This document shows, piece by piece, positions 7,180-14,012 of a stretch of DNA of 15,101 bases. The position numbers and the translations under genes are program-made. How positions within the stretch are numbered: the stretch's first letter is position 1; the number at the start of each line of letters is the position of its first letter. The DNA is from CS4-C045 sp964347545 (GTDB lineage: Bacteria; Planctomycetota; Planctomycetia; Pirellulales; UBA7805), in NCBI GenBank assembly GCA_964347545.1, contig CAYFZZ010000372.1:1-15101 (forward strand), given 5' to 3'. The notes beneath the pieces are model-generated. The model was not told the DNA's origin and did no database searches. It saw only the letters and a program-made list of their open reading frames with translations.

Positions 7180-7293
7180 GCTCTAATCTTTACCAGCCGC
7201 TCCAATCCTTGCCCGCCGCTCCAATCTTTAACGGCTGCTCTAATCCGTGCCGGCGGCTGAACCTCTCCCCGGCCGCTCAACGATAGCTGGCCG
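7180..7293. repeat. degenerate 19-bp-period tandem repeat, six units
   Basis: Six units start exactly 19 bp apart at 7180, 7199, 7218, 7237, 7256 and 7275, with consensus near GCTCYAATCYTTRCCSGC. The first four share GCTCYAATC; the last two decay to GCTGAAC and GCTCAAC, the last running into the 3' end of fwdB. A weaker unit may precede at about 7162. There are no spacers, so it is not CRISPR. It lies between convergent genes. Confidence 0.8.
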
Positions 7294-8635
7294 CTTTGAT
7301 TGCTCGCACCCGCTCTTCTAAGGCGCTTAACACCTCGAAGTCACTGGGGTGCGGCGAGGGAAAGGCGGGCCGTAAGGGAATGGGCACGTCATCCATGCGG
7401 TACACGGTGCCGCCCGTGTTGATCCCGTAGGTGGCCACCTTGAAGGCCACGGCGGCCGCGCGGGTGGTGGGGGTCTCCTTGGGGTCGAGCGCCACGTAGG
7501 GGATCTGAGCCAGGTGCTGGCGAGCGGCTTGTGAAAAATTGGCCATGGGGTCGCTGGCCACAATCAGGGCCGCGTCCGCTTCCCCCCGCCCCAGGGTATC
7601 GGCCGTGGTGTATTCCCCGGGGTTGAAACGGGGGTACCCTCGGGCCAGGTTCACCCCAAATTGGTAGCCGGTCCGCCAGGCAACCACGTTGTCCGCACCG
7701 GTGACGTTGCCATGGCCCCGGTTGGGCTTGGCGACAAACCGCGTGTGAGCGTTCATGTCGCGGGTCAAGGCCAGGAGGGCTTCGCTGTTGGCGTGCTTGC
7801 CGCGGGTCATCGTCAGTCCCATGCCAAAAAAGATGACCCCAAATTTGGCAGCCTTCATCCGCTGCATCAGGTCTTGCCAGGTTTCCAGGGGGATCCCGGT
7901 TTCGCGTTCCACCTGGTCGGCGTCCAACGGCAGATCGCGAGCCAGGGCGCGCAGGGTCCAGAGGGCCTCAAAATCTTTCCGAGGCTTGATCTGCAAGAAA
8001 ATATCCGCCGCCTTGGCGCTCTTCGTTTTCCGCACATCCACGATCACGCAGGTCCGATCCTTTCGGCCCCGGGGTACGAACAGTCCCTTGGGCATCAAGC
8101 TGTACTTGGTGAAGTGCCGCGGATGACTTTCCGCCGGGTTGCTGCCCCAGAAGATGATCATGTCGCCCCGGTTGGCGACTTCGCCCAGGGTGCAGGTCAC
8201 CTCGCCAACGCCCTGAAAGGCCATGCCGGACGGCCCGTGGCAGACGCTGGTGGTCGTGTCAATGTTGGCTCCGATCCAGTCGCCGATGGCCACGGCCTTC
8301 CGCTGCGCCTCGCACGGCGCGTCGCTCAGCCCGTACACCTGAGGGTATTTGGCGTTGCACAGAATTTCCGCCGCCCGCTCGATCGCGGCCTCCAACGTGG
8401 CCGGTTTGCCGTCCACGGTACAGCTGGGGCCCTCTTCGATATGGTGATTCAGAAACCAGGCCTTGCCCAGCACACACGCCCGCTTGGCCTCTGTGATCGT
8501 GTGTCCGTCGACTTTCAAATCGATGTCGTCGCAGACGCAACCGCAAAACGTGCAGGTGGCATCCTGGATGATCTGGATGCCGGGGGTGGCTGGCGAGGCG
8601 GATGTTGCAGAGGGAGTCGTCATGAGAGGAACCAT
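7277..8635 (-). CDS. fwdB: formylmethanofuran dehydrogenase subunit B
   Basis: Molybdo/tungstopterin catalytic subunit of formylmethanofuran dehydrogenase, in the C1 pathway that uses methanofuran-type and tetrahydromethanopterin carriers. Numbering from the internal ATG at 8623 gives 448 residues, close to the archaeal length. The 4Fe-4S cysteines C24-x2-C27-x3-C31 and C50 are present. The pterin metal ligand C128 lies in SVCHGPSG, coded TGC where some relatives use selenocysteine. GSNPAESHPRH (cofactor binding) and ASDPMANF are also present. Starts at ATG 8635 or 8623 are both possible; an upstream GTG at 8662 lies within a hairpin and lacks a Shine-Dalgarno. fwdD lies directly upstream on the same strand, about 73 bp away. 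The A and C subunits are not in the window. Confidence 0.93.
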   Translation of the reverse strand: MVPLMTTPSATSASPATPGIQIIQDATCTFCGCVCDDIDLKVDGHTITEAKRACVLGKAWFLNHHIEEGPSCTVDGKPATLEAAIERAAEILCNAKYPQVYGLSDAPCEAQRKAVAIGDWIGANIDTTTSVCHGPSGMAFQGVGEVTCTLGEVANRGDMIIFWGSNPAESHPRHFTKYSLMPKGLFVPRGRKDRTCVIVDVRKTKSAKAADIFLQIKPRKDFEALWTLRALARDLPLDADQVERETGIPLETWQDLMQRMKAAKFGVIFFGMGLTMTRGKHANSEALLALTRDMNAHTRFVAKPNRGHGNVTGADNVVAWRTGYQFGVNLARGYPRFNPGEYTTADTLGRGEADAALIVASDPMANFSQAARQHLAQIPYVALDPKETPTTRAAAVAFKVATYGINTGGTVYRMDDVPIPLRPAFPSPHPSDFEVLSALEERVRAIKAASYR

Positions 8636-8654
8636 GTGGGGGTAACGTTTCCCG

Positions 8655-8673
8655 CGGCCCACTTTGTGGGCCG
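8655..8673 (-). promoter_or_regulatory. hairpin between fwdD and fwdB
   Basis: CGGCCCAC (8655-8662) and GTGGGCCG (8666-8673) form a perfect 8-bp stem with a 3-nt loop in the fwdD-fwdB gap. In the minus-strand transcript the loop is AAA and no U-run follows, so it is more likely an mRNA processing or stability element, or a partial attenuator, than a terminator. Inference only. Confidence 0.5.
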
Positions 8674-8708
8674 GGCCGACCAGGCGCGGAAGATCCCGAA
8701 CGGCCGCT

Positions 8709-9122
8709 TCAAATTTTTTCCAGTTGGACGTCCAGCCCTTTGCTGGTCGGCATCCCCGACCCGTGCGTGTCGGCCGCCATCAGCCGGCTGGACAAATCGC
8801 CGTAGGCGATGAACAACATCCCCGCCGGCAGCTCGTCTTTCTTGGCCCCCTCCACCGCCACTTCGATCTGCCCGGTCTCGTTGGTCAACCGCACCCGCTC
8901 CCCATTGCTCAACCCCAGACGTTCCATGTCCTCCGCCGCGACCAGGAGGGTGTTGATTTCGCGCTGGTAATTCTCCTCGAATTTTCCCTCGCTGATGCCA
9001 CATCCCTGTTTGCTGGTCCGCCCCGGGATCAAAATAAAGGTTTCGCTGGTCACCTGTCGGTCCACCCTCCGCTGGCCAAACCCCGCTTTCGTCACCACCA
9101 CCCGCCTCGGGGCGACCCCCAT
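8709..9122 (-). CDS. fwdD: formylmethanofuran dehydrogenase subunit D (molybdopterin dinucleotide-binding)
   Basis: 137 residues from ATG 9122-9120, which has a strong purine-rich Shine-Dalgarno (GCAGGGAGAG) just upstream on the minus strand. The frame can be extended to 9305, but that part is Pro/Arg low complexity and would make the protein longer than the ~130-residue family norm. The protein shows the double-psi beta-barrel pattern that closes over the pterin dinucleotide: ILIPGRTSKQGCGISEGK, AAEDMERLGLSNGERVRL, VEVA-type strands, then PAGMLFIAYG and THGSGMPTSKGLDV. It forms the active-site unit together with FwdB, the next gene downstream. Confidence 0.9.
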   Translation of the reverse strand: MGVAPRRVVVTKAGFGQRRVDRQVTSETFILIPGRTSKQGCGISEGKFEENYQREINTLLVAAEDMERLGLSNGERVRLTNETGQIEVAVEGAKKDELPAGMLFIAYGDLSSRLMAADTHGSGMPTSKGLDVQLEKI

Positions 9123-9223
9123 TATGTCTCTCCCTGCAGTCGGGGGCCAGTGCAGGCTGGTCGTTGCGGGGTCCCGCCGTCCGGCCGGCAGGGGATCGGC
9201 CTCGGCGGGAGGGGTTGAGCGGC

Positions 9224-9253
9224 GGGGTGGGGCGTTTTGGGGTGGGGCGTTTT
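9224..9253. repeat. 15-bp perfect tandem duplication upstream of fwdD
   Basis: GGGGTGGGGCGTTTT occurs twice with no gap (9224-9238 and 9239-9253), about 100 bp before the chosen fwdD start. On the fwdD strand it reads AAAACGCCCCACCCC twice. The position suits a regulator binding site, but a neutral duplication is equally possible. The rest of 9123-9381 shows no gene. Confidence 0.75.
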
Positions 9254-9381
9254 CCCCGCCAGACCAGCTGGCTTGCCACAACGGGTGCCGCCCGCCTCCC
9301 ACCACGTTCGGCTCGGCAACCCTGCCGGCCGCGGCTCGCCCGCGGGCCGCAGAAGGAGCCGATCGAGCGGGTCCCGGGGGC

Positions 9382-10197
9382 TTACCGCTTGCGAAACACG
9401 AACAGTTTTTGAGTGCCGTAGTCGCCGGCCGCGGGCAACTTGGCGCACCAGCGGTTCCAGTGCGAGGTGGGATCGGCGACCAGTTCTTCGCGGTCCAGCA
9501 GTTGGGCCAGCAGCGGCTTGATCACGCGGGTCCCGACAAAATAGCTGCTGGCAAAATTCACCAGCTCGACCAGCTCCGCCTCGTCGGCCAGCGCCTCGCA
9601 AACGGCTTCTTCGTCCAGGTAGCGGTTGAAGTCGGGTTCGGGGATGGGGGGCAGACCCCATTCGGCGCGGAGCGCGTTCAGCTGGCGATGGCCCTGAACG
9701 GTGGCTTCGGACAGTAACAGCAGTCCGCCTGGGCGCACCGTGCGAGCCGCTTCTTGTAGGCCCCGCACCTGGCTGGACCAGCTGTCCAGGTTGATCACCA
9801 CGCGAATCACGACCGTTTTGTCGAACGAGGCGGGGGGCAGTTCCAGGTCGGTGATGTCACCCACGGCGAACTGGACGCGCCGCTGAAGGGGGGGATCCAG
9901 TTCCTGGCGTTGGCGCTGAGCCTGGCGGATCATTTCCGGCATGTAGTCCACGCCGAAGATCGAGATCGCTTTGCGGCGGGCCAGTTCCAGGGTGGAAAAG
10001 CCGTTGGCACAGCCGATATCCAGCACGCGATCCCCCCCCTCCAACCGCTCGGCAATCTGCTCGATTTCCAGCCCGATCACCTGGCCGTCGGACCAGGACG
10101 CCCGGTGGCTGGTGCCGTGTTGCTGGGCCTGCTGGTCCCAAAACGTGCGGATCTGACCCAGATCAAATTTGGCAGGTGGCATTCGGACTGTGGACAT
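9382..10197 (-). CDS. SAM-dependent class I methyltransferase
   Basis: 271 residues. The start ATG 10197-10195 follows AAGGGAGT on the minus strand at good spacing. Motif I VLDIGCANG is at residues 58-66, the ribose-binding acid D84 is in FGVDYMPEM, motif III-like GDITDLELP follows, and ASFDKTVVIRVVINL and RPGGLLLLSE mark strands 4 and 5. Substrate is unknown. It follows the WecE-type aminotransferase by 96 bp on the same strand, which suggests one unit acting on a nucleotide-linked amino deoxysugar or its product (for example an N- or O-methylated sugar). This is inferred from context. The C-terminal extension (HWNRWCAKLPAAGDYGTQKLFVFRK) is unusual but unrecognised. Confidence 0.85.
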   Translation of the reverse strand: MSTVRMPPAKFDLGQIRTFWDQQAQQHGTSHRASWSDGQVIGLEIEQIAERLEGGDRVLDIGCANGFSTLELARRKAISIFGVDYMPEMIRQAQRQRQELDPPLQRRVQFAVGDITDLELPPASFDKTVVIRVVINLDSWSSQVRGLQEAARTVRPGGLLLLSEATVQGHRQLNALRAEWGLPPIPEPDFNRYLDEEAVCEALADEAELVELVNFASSYFVGTRVIKPLLAQLLDREELVADPTSHWNRWCAKLPAAGDYGTQKLFVFRKR

Positions 10198-10240
10198 GGC
10201 AGACTCCCTTCTTTCGTAAAAAGCGACATTTGCCCTGGGT

Positions 10241-10254
10241 GCGGGACATCCCGC
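10241..10254. repeat. 14-bp palindrome between wecE-like and methyltransferase genes
   Basis: GCGGGACATCCCGC: two 6-bp arms around a 2-bp centre, within the 96-bp gap between the aminotransferase stop and the methyltransferase start. It could be a protein-binding site. As RNA its two-base loop is too tight without fraying. Confidence 0.5.
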
Positions 10255-10293
10255 GGGCCTGGGGCTTGCTGTTTTCCCTCGCGGGACCCTTTC

Positions 10294-11454
10294 CTACGCC
10301 GCCTTGCGCGTGACTTGCCGGCCGCGGAGGAAGCACCGGATCTCGTCCACCACCCGCTGCTGTTCCTGGCGCGTGATTTCGAAGTAGAAGGGGAGCCGTA
10401 ACAGGCGAGCGTGTACATCCTCGGTCACCGGCAAATCCCCTTCCCGGTAATCGAAACTCTTTCCGACCGGCGAGAGGTGCAGCGGCACGTAGTGGAACAC
10501 GGCTTGGATACCGCGGCTGAGCAGGTGTTCCAACAGCCGGTCGCGCGTCTCGCCGTCGGGCAGCAGCAGATAAAACATGTGAAAATTGCTGTGGCATTCC
10601 GCCGGGATGGAGGGGCGCTGCAAAAGGCCCGCCCGCTGCAGCTCTTCCAGCTGAAAGCTGTAAAAGGCATAGATCTGCCGCCGACGCTCGGCAATCGCGT
10701 CCATCATTTCCAGCTGCCCATACAGAAAGGCACACACGATTTCGCTGGGTACGTACGAGCTGCCGATGTCGACCCAGGTGTATTTGTCCACTTCGCCGCG
10801 AAAAAACTGGCGGCGGTTGGTCCCCTTGTCGCGGATGACCTCGGCCCGCTGGATGAACTGGGGATCGTTGATCGCCAAAGCTCCCCCTTCGCCGCAAATG
10901 TAATTCTTTGTCTCGTGAAAGCTGAACGTGCCCAGGTGGCCGATCGATCCTAAGGACTGGCCGCGGTAAGCGGCGTTGACGCCTTGAGCGGCATCTTCGA
11001 TGACCCACAGGTTTTGTCGAGCGGCGATCTGCATCAGCCGGTCCATGTCACAGCTGACCCCCGCATAGTGCACAGGCATAATCGCCCGCGTCGCGCTCGT
11101 CACGGCGGCCTCCACCAGCCGTTCGTCCAAATTCAAGGTGTCCGGCCGCACATCGACAAAGACCGGCTTGGCACCCATGCGGCAGACGGCCGAAGCGGTC
11201 GAGACGAAAGTGTACGAGGGAAGGATCACCTCGTCGCCCGGTTCCAGCTCGCACAACGCCGCCGCCATCTCCAACGCAGAAGTGCAGGAAGGCGTCATCA
11301 GGATCCGACCAATCCCAAAGCGTTCCTCCATCAGCCGAGCACAACAGCGCGTAAAATGACCGTCGCCGCTGATGTTGCCCAGCGCGACGGCCTGAGCGAT
11401 ATAGTACAATTCCTTGCCGGCAATGAACGGCTTGTTGAACGGGATGCTGGACAC
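10294..11454 (-). CDS. wecE: dTDP-4-amino-4,6-dideoxygalactose transaminase (WecE/RffA type)
   Basis: 386 residues; a DegT/DnrJ/EryC1/StrS PLP aminotransferase that transfers an amino group from glutamate to dTDP-4-keto-6-deoxyglucose. It follows E. coli RffA closely throughout: IPFNKPFIAGKEL, SGDGHFTRCC, LMTPSCTSALEMAA, VILPSYTFVSTA, FVDVRPDTLNLDE, MPVHYAGVSCDMD, VIEDAAQGV, FSFHETKNY with the PLP lysine K183, DKGTNRRQFFRGEVDKYTWVDIGSSY, and HMFYLLLPD. The glycine-rich part reads CGEGGA, one glycine shorter than the E. coli GGEGGA. GTG 11454-11452 is the start, with AAGGAAG seven bases upstream. In enterobacteria the product feeds enterobacterial common antigen; here it more likely serves a surface glycan, together with the downstream methyltransferase. 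Confidence 0.92.
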   Translation of the reverse strand: MSSIPFNKPFIAGKELYYIAQAVALGNISGDGHFTRCCARLMEERFGIGRILMTPSCTSALEMAAALCELEPGDEVILPSYTFVSTASAVCRMGAKPVFVDVRPDTLNLDERLVEAAVTSATRAIMPVHYAGVSCDMDRLMQIAARQNLWVIEDAAQGVNAAYRGQSLGSIGHLGTFSFHETKNYICGEGGALAINDPQFIQRAEVIRDKGTNRRQFFRGEVDKYTWVDIGSSYVPSEIVCAFLYGQLEMMDAIAERRRQIYAFYSFQLEELQRAGLLQRPSIPAECHSNFHMFYLLLPDGETRDRLLEHLLSRGIQAVFHYVPLHLSPVGKSFDYREGDLPVTEDVHARLLRLPFYFEITRQEQQRVVDEIRCFLRGRQVTRKAA

Positions 11455-11600
11455 GGCAGCACTTCCTTGTGCGAGTGGCCAATCCGCTGAATCCCTAAAA
11501 CGAACTCAGCGGCGACGCCGAAAAGTTATCACAAGGGGATGGCCCCACCAACAGCACTCATGCAAGGCTGGCGGTGCTAGCATGCCAGCGGCAGACCCCC

Positions 11601-12347
11601 ATGGAACATAACCCTGACCCACATCAGACCTCCGCGACAGACGACCCCGATGCCAACTCGGGCGCGGCACCTCCCGAACTGCCGCACGTCGTGATCCTGA
11701 CCCTCCTCTTCGAAGGGGGCCTCGTCCTGCTGGCACTGGGCTTGGGCGAACTGGCGCACTTCTGGCCCCTGCAAACCTTCCCCACCCACGGGGAGGGGAT
11801 CCGCCAGGGGCTCATGATCGGGACCCTGGCCACCCTCCCCCTCCTGCTGGGACTGGTGGTCATCGACCGCTATCCGCTGGGCCCCTTCGCGGATCTGAAA
11901 CGCGTCGTCGAGGACCTGATCCTGCCGATGTTTCGCGGCGTCAGCCTGCTCAGCCTGGCCTTGATCAGCCTCCTGGCCGGCCTGGGCGAGGAAATGCTCT
12001 TTCGAGGACTGCTGCAAGGCGGCCTGGCCGAACTGCTCAGCCCCCGCCTGGGTCCCACCGCTGCCGCCGTCGTGGCCCTCCTGACCGCCAGCCTCATCTT
12101 CGGCCTCGTGCATCCCATCACCCGGCTGTACGCCCTCCTCTGTTTCCTCATCGGGATCTACCTCGGTTACCTCTGGATCCACACCGGCAATCTCCTGGCA
12201 CCGATCGTCACCCACGCCCTTTACGATTTCTTCGCCCTGGTCTACCTGACCCGCGGTGGAGGCCTGGCGGCGGGGGGGAAGGGGGAACCTGGCCAGGGCC
12301 CGCCCCAGCCGGAGGGGCCGGCGCCGGGGGGGCCGCTCGAGGACTAA
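11601..12347 (+). CDS. CPBP family intramembrane metalloprotease (CAAX protease/Abi type)
   Basis: 248 residues from ATG 11601; the frame could extend to GTG 11574. After a hydrophilic N-terminus (about 1-28) there are several hydrophobic segments. The glutamyl-protease motifs are complete: E130-E131-xxx-R135 in GLGEEMLFRG, F167-xxx-H171 in FGLVHP, and H205 with D209 in VTHALYDF. The C-terminus (about 220-248) is a short Gly/Pro tail. Bacterial members cleave membrane peptides or have unknown substrates. The gene is divergent from the wecE-like gene, with 146 bp between starts. Its stop (12345-12347) overlaps the stop of lhgO on the other strand. The 11455-11600 gap holds short inverted repeats (CCTTGTG 11465-11471 / CACAAGG 11531-11537) but no clear promoter. 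Confidence 0.88.
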   Translation: MEHNPDPHQTSATDDPDANSGAAPPELPHVVILTLLFEGGLVLLALGLGELAHFWPLQTFPTHGEGIRQGLMIGTLATLPLLLGLVVIDRYPLGPFADLKRVVEDLILPMFRGVSLLSLALISLLAGLGEEMLFRGLLQGGLAELLSPRLGPTAAAVVALLTASLIFGLVHPITRLYALLCFLIGIYLGYLWIHTGNLLAPIVTHALYDFFALVYLTRGGGLAAGGKGEPGQGPPQPEGPAPGGPLED

Positions 12348-13552
12348 GGCCGCATTTTTTCCCGCACCAGGCCGGCGATCGTCTGGCCGATGCTCAGCGA
12401 GGCCGTGGCCGCCGGCGACGGCGCGTTCAAAACGTGGATCGCCCGCTCGCCGTGCTCGATATGGAAATCGTCGACCAGCCGACCGTCGGGCGCGACGGCT
12501 TGAGCCCTCACGCCGGCACCGGCGGGGTGCATGTCGCGGGTGGTAATCTCCGGGACCAGCCGCTGCAATTCCGCGACAAAGGCCTGCCGGAAGACCGAAC
12601 GGTACATTTCCCCCAGGCCCATCACTCCATAACGCAAGCTCAACCGAGCAAACCCCGGGTAGGTGAACGTGTCCCAAGCGTCCCGCCAGGCAAAGGACAG
12701 CTTGCGGTAGCCGTGTCGAGCCAGGGCCAGGACCGCGTTGGGCCCCGCCTCCACTCCCCCCTGGATCATCCGCGTAAAATGGACCCCCAGGAAAGGAAAC
12801 CGCGGATCCGGGACCGGATAGATCAGGTTGCGGACCAGCGAGATCCGATTGGCGTTCAAGGCATAATACTCGCCCCGGAAGGGAATGATCCTCAGCCGGG
12901 GACGCATCCCGCACAGTCGAGCCACGCGATCTGAATGCAAACCGGCACAGTTGATGAGGAACTTGCAGCGGACCTCGCCCCCCGTGGTGCTCAACACCAG
13001 CTGGCCGCCGTCGTCCGCCACCGCGGTCAAGCGATGATCGGTTTGGATGTCCGCTTCGTTTTCGGCCGCCAGCTGGGCCAACTGATGGGCGACCGCCACG
13101 AAGTCGACAATCCCGGTCTGCGGTACGTGCAGACCGGCCAGTCCCACGGCATGCGGTTCCAGCTCGGGGATTTCGGCAGGGTTCAACCACCGCAGGCCCA
13201 GCAACCCGTTGGCCATCCCCCGCTGGTGTAACTGTCCGAGCGGTTCCAGTTCGCGCGGCCGCGTGGCCACGACCACTTTGCCGCATTGCTGGTGGGGAAT
13301 CCCATATTCGGCACAGAACCGGTACATCGCCTCGCGGCCGGCGACGCAATTGCGGGCCTTGCTGGAACCGGGACGATAATACAGCCCGGAATGGATCACG
13401 CCGCTGTTGTGACCGGTTTGGTGAGCGGCCAGGTGGCGTTCGGCCTCCAGGACCAACAGCGACCACCGGCGGTCCTCGGACAGCGCCCGGGCCACCGCCA
13501 ACCCCACAATCCCGCCCCCAATGATGGCGATGTCGTAACGAGTGGCTGGCAC
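12344..13552 (-). CDS. lhgO: L-2-hydroxyglutarate oxidase
   Basis: 402 residues. A FAD-dependent oxidase/dehydrogenase that converts L-2-hydroxyglutarate to 2-oxoglutarate, feeding electrons to the respiratory chain. The FAD motif GGGIVG is at 12-17, the acid E36 at the end of strand 2 is in LLVLEAE, and the family signature HQTGHNSGVIHSGLYYRPGS begins at H44. Further features are VDF, FLINCAGLHSDRVAR, IPFRGEYY, HFTRMIQGGVEAGPNAVLA and a C-terminal VLNAPSPAATASLSIG. Length is near the E. coli protein (~420). The start is GTG 13552-13550 with no strong Shine-Dalgarno. It is convergent with the CPBP protease; the two stop codons share bases 12345-12346. Confidence 0.92.
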   Translation of the reverse strand: MPATRYDIAIIGGGIVGLAVARALSEDRRWSLLVLEAERHLAAHQTGHNSGVIHSGLYYRPGSSKARNCVAGREAMYRFCAEYGIPHQQCGKVVVATRPRELEPLGQLHQRGMANGLLGLRWLNPAEIPELEPHAVGLAGLHVPQTGIVDFVAVAHQLAQLAAENEADIQTDHRLTAVADDGGQLVLSTTGGEVRCKFLINCAGLHSDRVARLCGMRPRLRIIPFRGEYYALNANRISLVRNLIYPVPDPRFPFLGVHFTRMIQGGVEAGPNAVLALARHGYRKLSFAWRDAWDTFTYPGFARLSLRYGVMGLGEMYRSVFRQAFVAELQRLVPEITTRDMHPAGAGVRAQAVAPDGRLVDDFHIEHGERAIHVLNAPSPAATASLSIGQTIAGLVREKMRP

Positions 13553-13679
13553 GAGTGGTCCGTGTTTGAGGAGGCAGAGTTTCGAATCGGTGGTGCGGGC
13601 TGCAGATGGAAGATAGAAGGTGCCGGGGGGCAGGTCGAGCCCCCGGGGGGATGGGCCGGCGGCTGCGGGTCAACGGCAG

Positions 13680-13750
13680 CTACGGGCTTTCGGCAAAGTG
13701 AACGCGAAAACACATGTCGTACGAGCCGACCGATGCGCGGCCAGGATTGT
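13680..13750 (-). pseudogene. truncated duplicate of the WD40 gene 3' end
   Basis: Bases 13679-13743 match 14012-14076, the last codons of the neighbouring WD40 gene, over 65 bp with one mismatch (13687 C versus 14020 T). On the minus strand it encodes GRASVGSYDMCFRVHFAESP and the same TAG stop. Beyond 13743 the copy lacks 9 bp that the intact gene has (14077-14085), then matches again for GGATTGT before meeting the MITE-like element. It has no start codon or upstream gene body, so it is a remnant of a tandem duplication or of a deleted paralogue. Confidence 0.85.
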
Positions 13751-13891
13751 AGAGCAATTGTCCCCAATTGCTCCTGCCACAGAAAACCGTCCTGGCGTGC
13801 CGCGACGGCTGTCCCGCCCCGCGGCCCGACCGGCACTCCACACTTTGCCGTCTCCACCTCGGCCAGGAGCAATTGAGACAATTGCTCTACA
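13748..13891. mobile_element. MITE-like element, 144 bp, ~30-bp terminal inverted repeats
   Basis: The left end begins TGTAGAGCAATTGTC and continues to CCTG (13748-13775). The right end (13862-13891) is its inverted copy with one substitution and one single-base indel over about 28 bp. Each end contains its own palindrome, GAGCAATTG/CAATTGCTC, with a 4-nt loop on the left (13752-13773) and a 3-nt loop on the right (13867-13887). The 80-bp interior codes for nothing recognisable, so a transposase would have to act in trans. Target-site duplication is not clear. It abuts the duplicated gene fragment. Confidence 0.65.
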
Positions 13892-13922
13892 CTCTCGTCC
13901 ACCACCGTTTTTAGTGTAGAGC
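13884..13922. repeat. 10-bp inverted repeat sharing the MITE end
   Basis: GCTCTACACT (13884-13893), overlapping the right end of the MITE-like element, is the reverse complement of AGTGTAGAGC (13913-13922). The outer copy could be the end of a second, truncated element of the same family. Confidence 0.6.
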
Positions 13923-13930
13923 AGAGAGTG

Positions 13931-13992
13931 AAAAAGGACAGGCACAATGCATCGCTGCGCGCGGATGCGAGCAAATGATGCCTGTCCTTTTT
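13931..13992. repeat. 14-bp-arm palindrome AAAAAGGACAGGCA; possible bidirectional terminator or REP-like element
   Basis: AAAAAGGACAGGCA (13931-13944) and TGCCTGTCCTTTTT (13979-13992) pair perfectly. The 34-nt loop holds a second small stem (GCATC/GATGC). On either strand the 9-bp GGACAGGCA stem is followed by five T, so it can act as an intrinsic terminator for the minus-strand WD40 gene just upstream. The GGACAGGCA core also resembles dispersed palindromes of the REP type linked to IS200-like (RAYT) transposases; that is inference. Confidence 0.6.
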
Positions 13993-14012
13993 GCCCCCTT
14001 TTTGCCCCGCGG

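Larger units (their letters stand above)
13553..14012. other. 460-bp repeat-rich non-coding region
   Basis: No gene is supported between lhgO and the WD40 gene. In order it holds a GC-rich hairpin in the lhgO leader (13623-13629 pairs with 13640-13646), a duplicated gene-end fragment, a MITE-like element, a linked inverted repeat and a large GGACAGGCA palindrome. These are listed below. Such stacking of palindromes suggests a site of repeated insertion. Confidence 0.75.

Noticed and set aside
7180..7293. CRISPR array
   Set aside because: Units are 19 bp head-to-tail without spacers and are degenerate.
8238..8260. Possible second selenocysteine site in FwdB (VCHGPSG)
   Set aside because: The codon is TGC, so this copy uses cysteine.
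7661..8812. 383-codon plus-strand frame opposite fwdB
   Set aside because: Antisense shadow of fwdB with no recognisable domain.
9123..9305. N-terminal extension of FwdD
   Set aside because: Low-complexity Pro/Arg sequence containing a repeat, and a much better Shine-Dalgarno lies before ATG 9122.
11577..13673. Very long minus-strand open frame (698 codons)
   Set aside because: It is the antisense or off-frame shadow of the CPBP protease and lhgO, both of which show clear family motifs; its translation is low-complexity.
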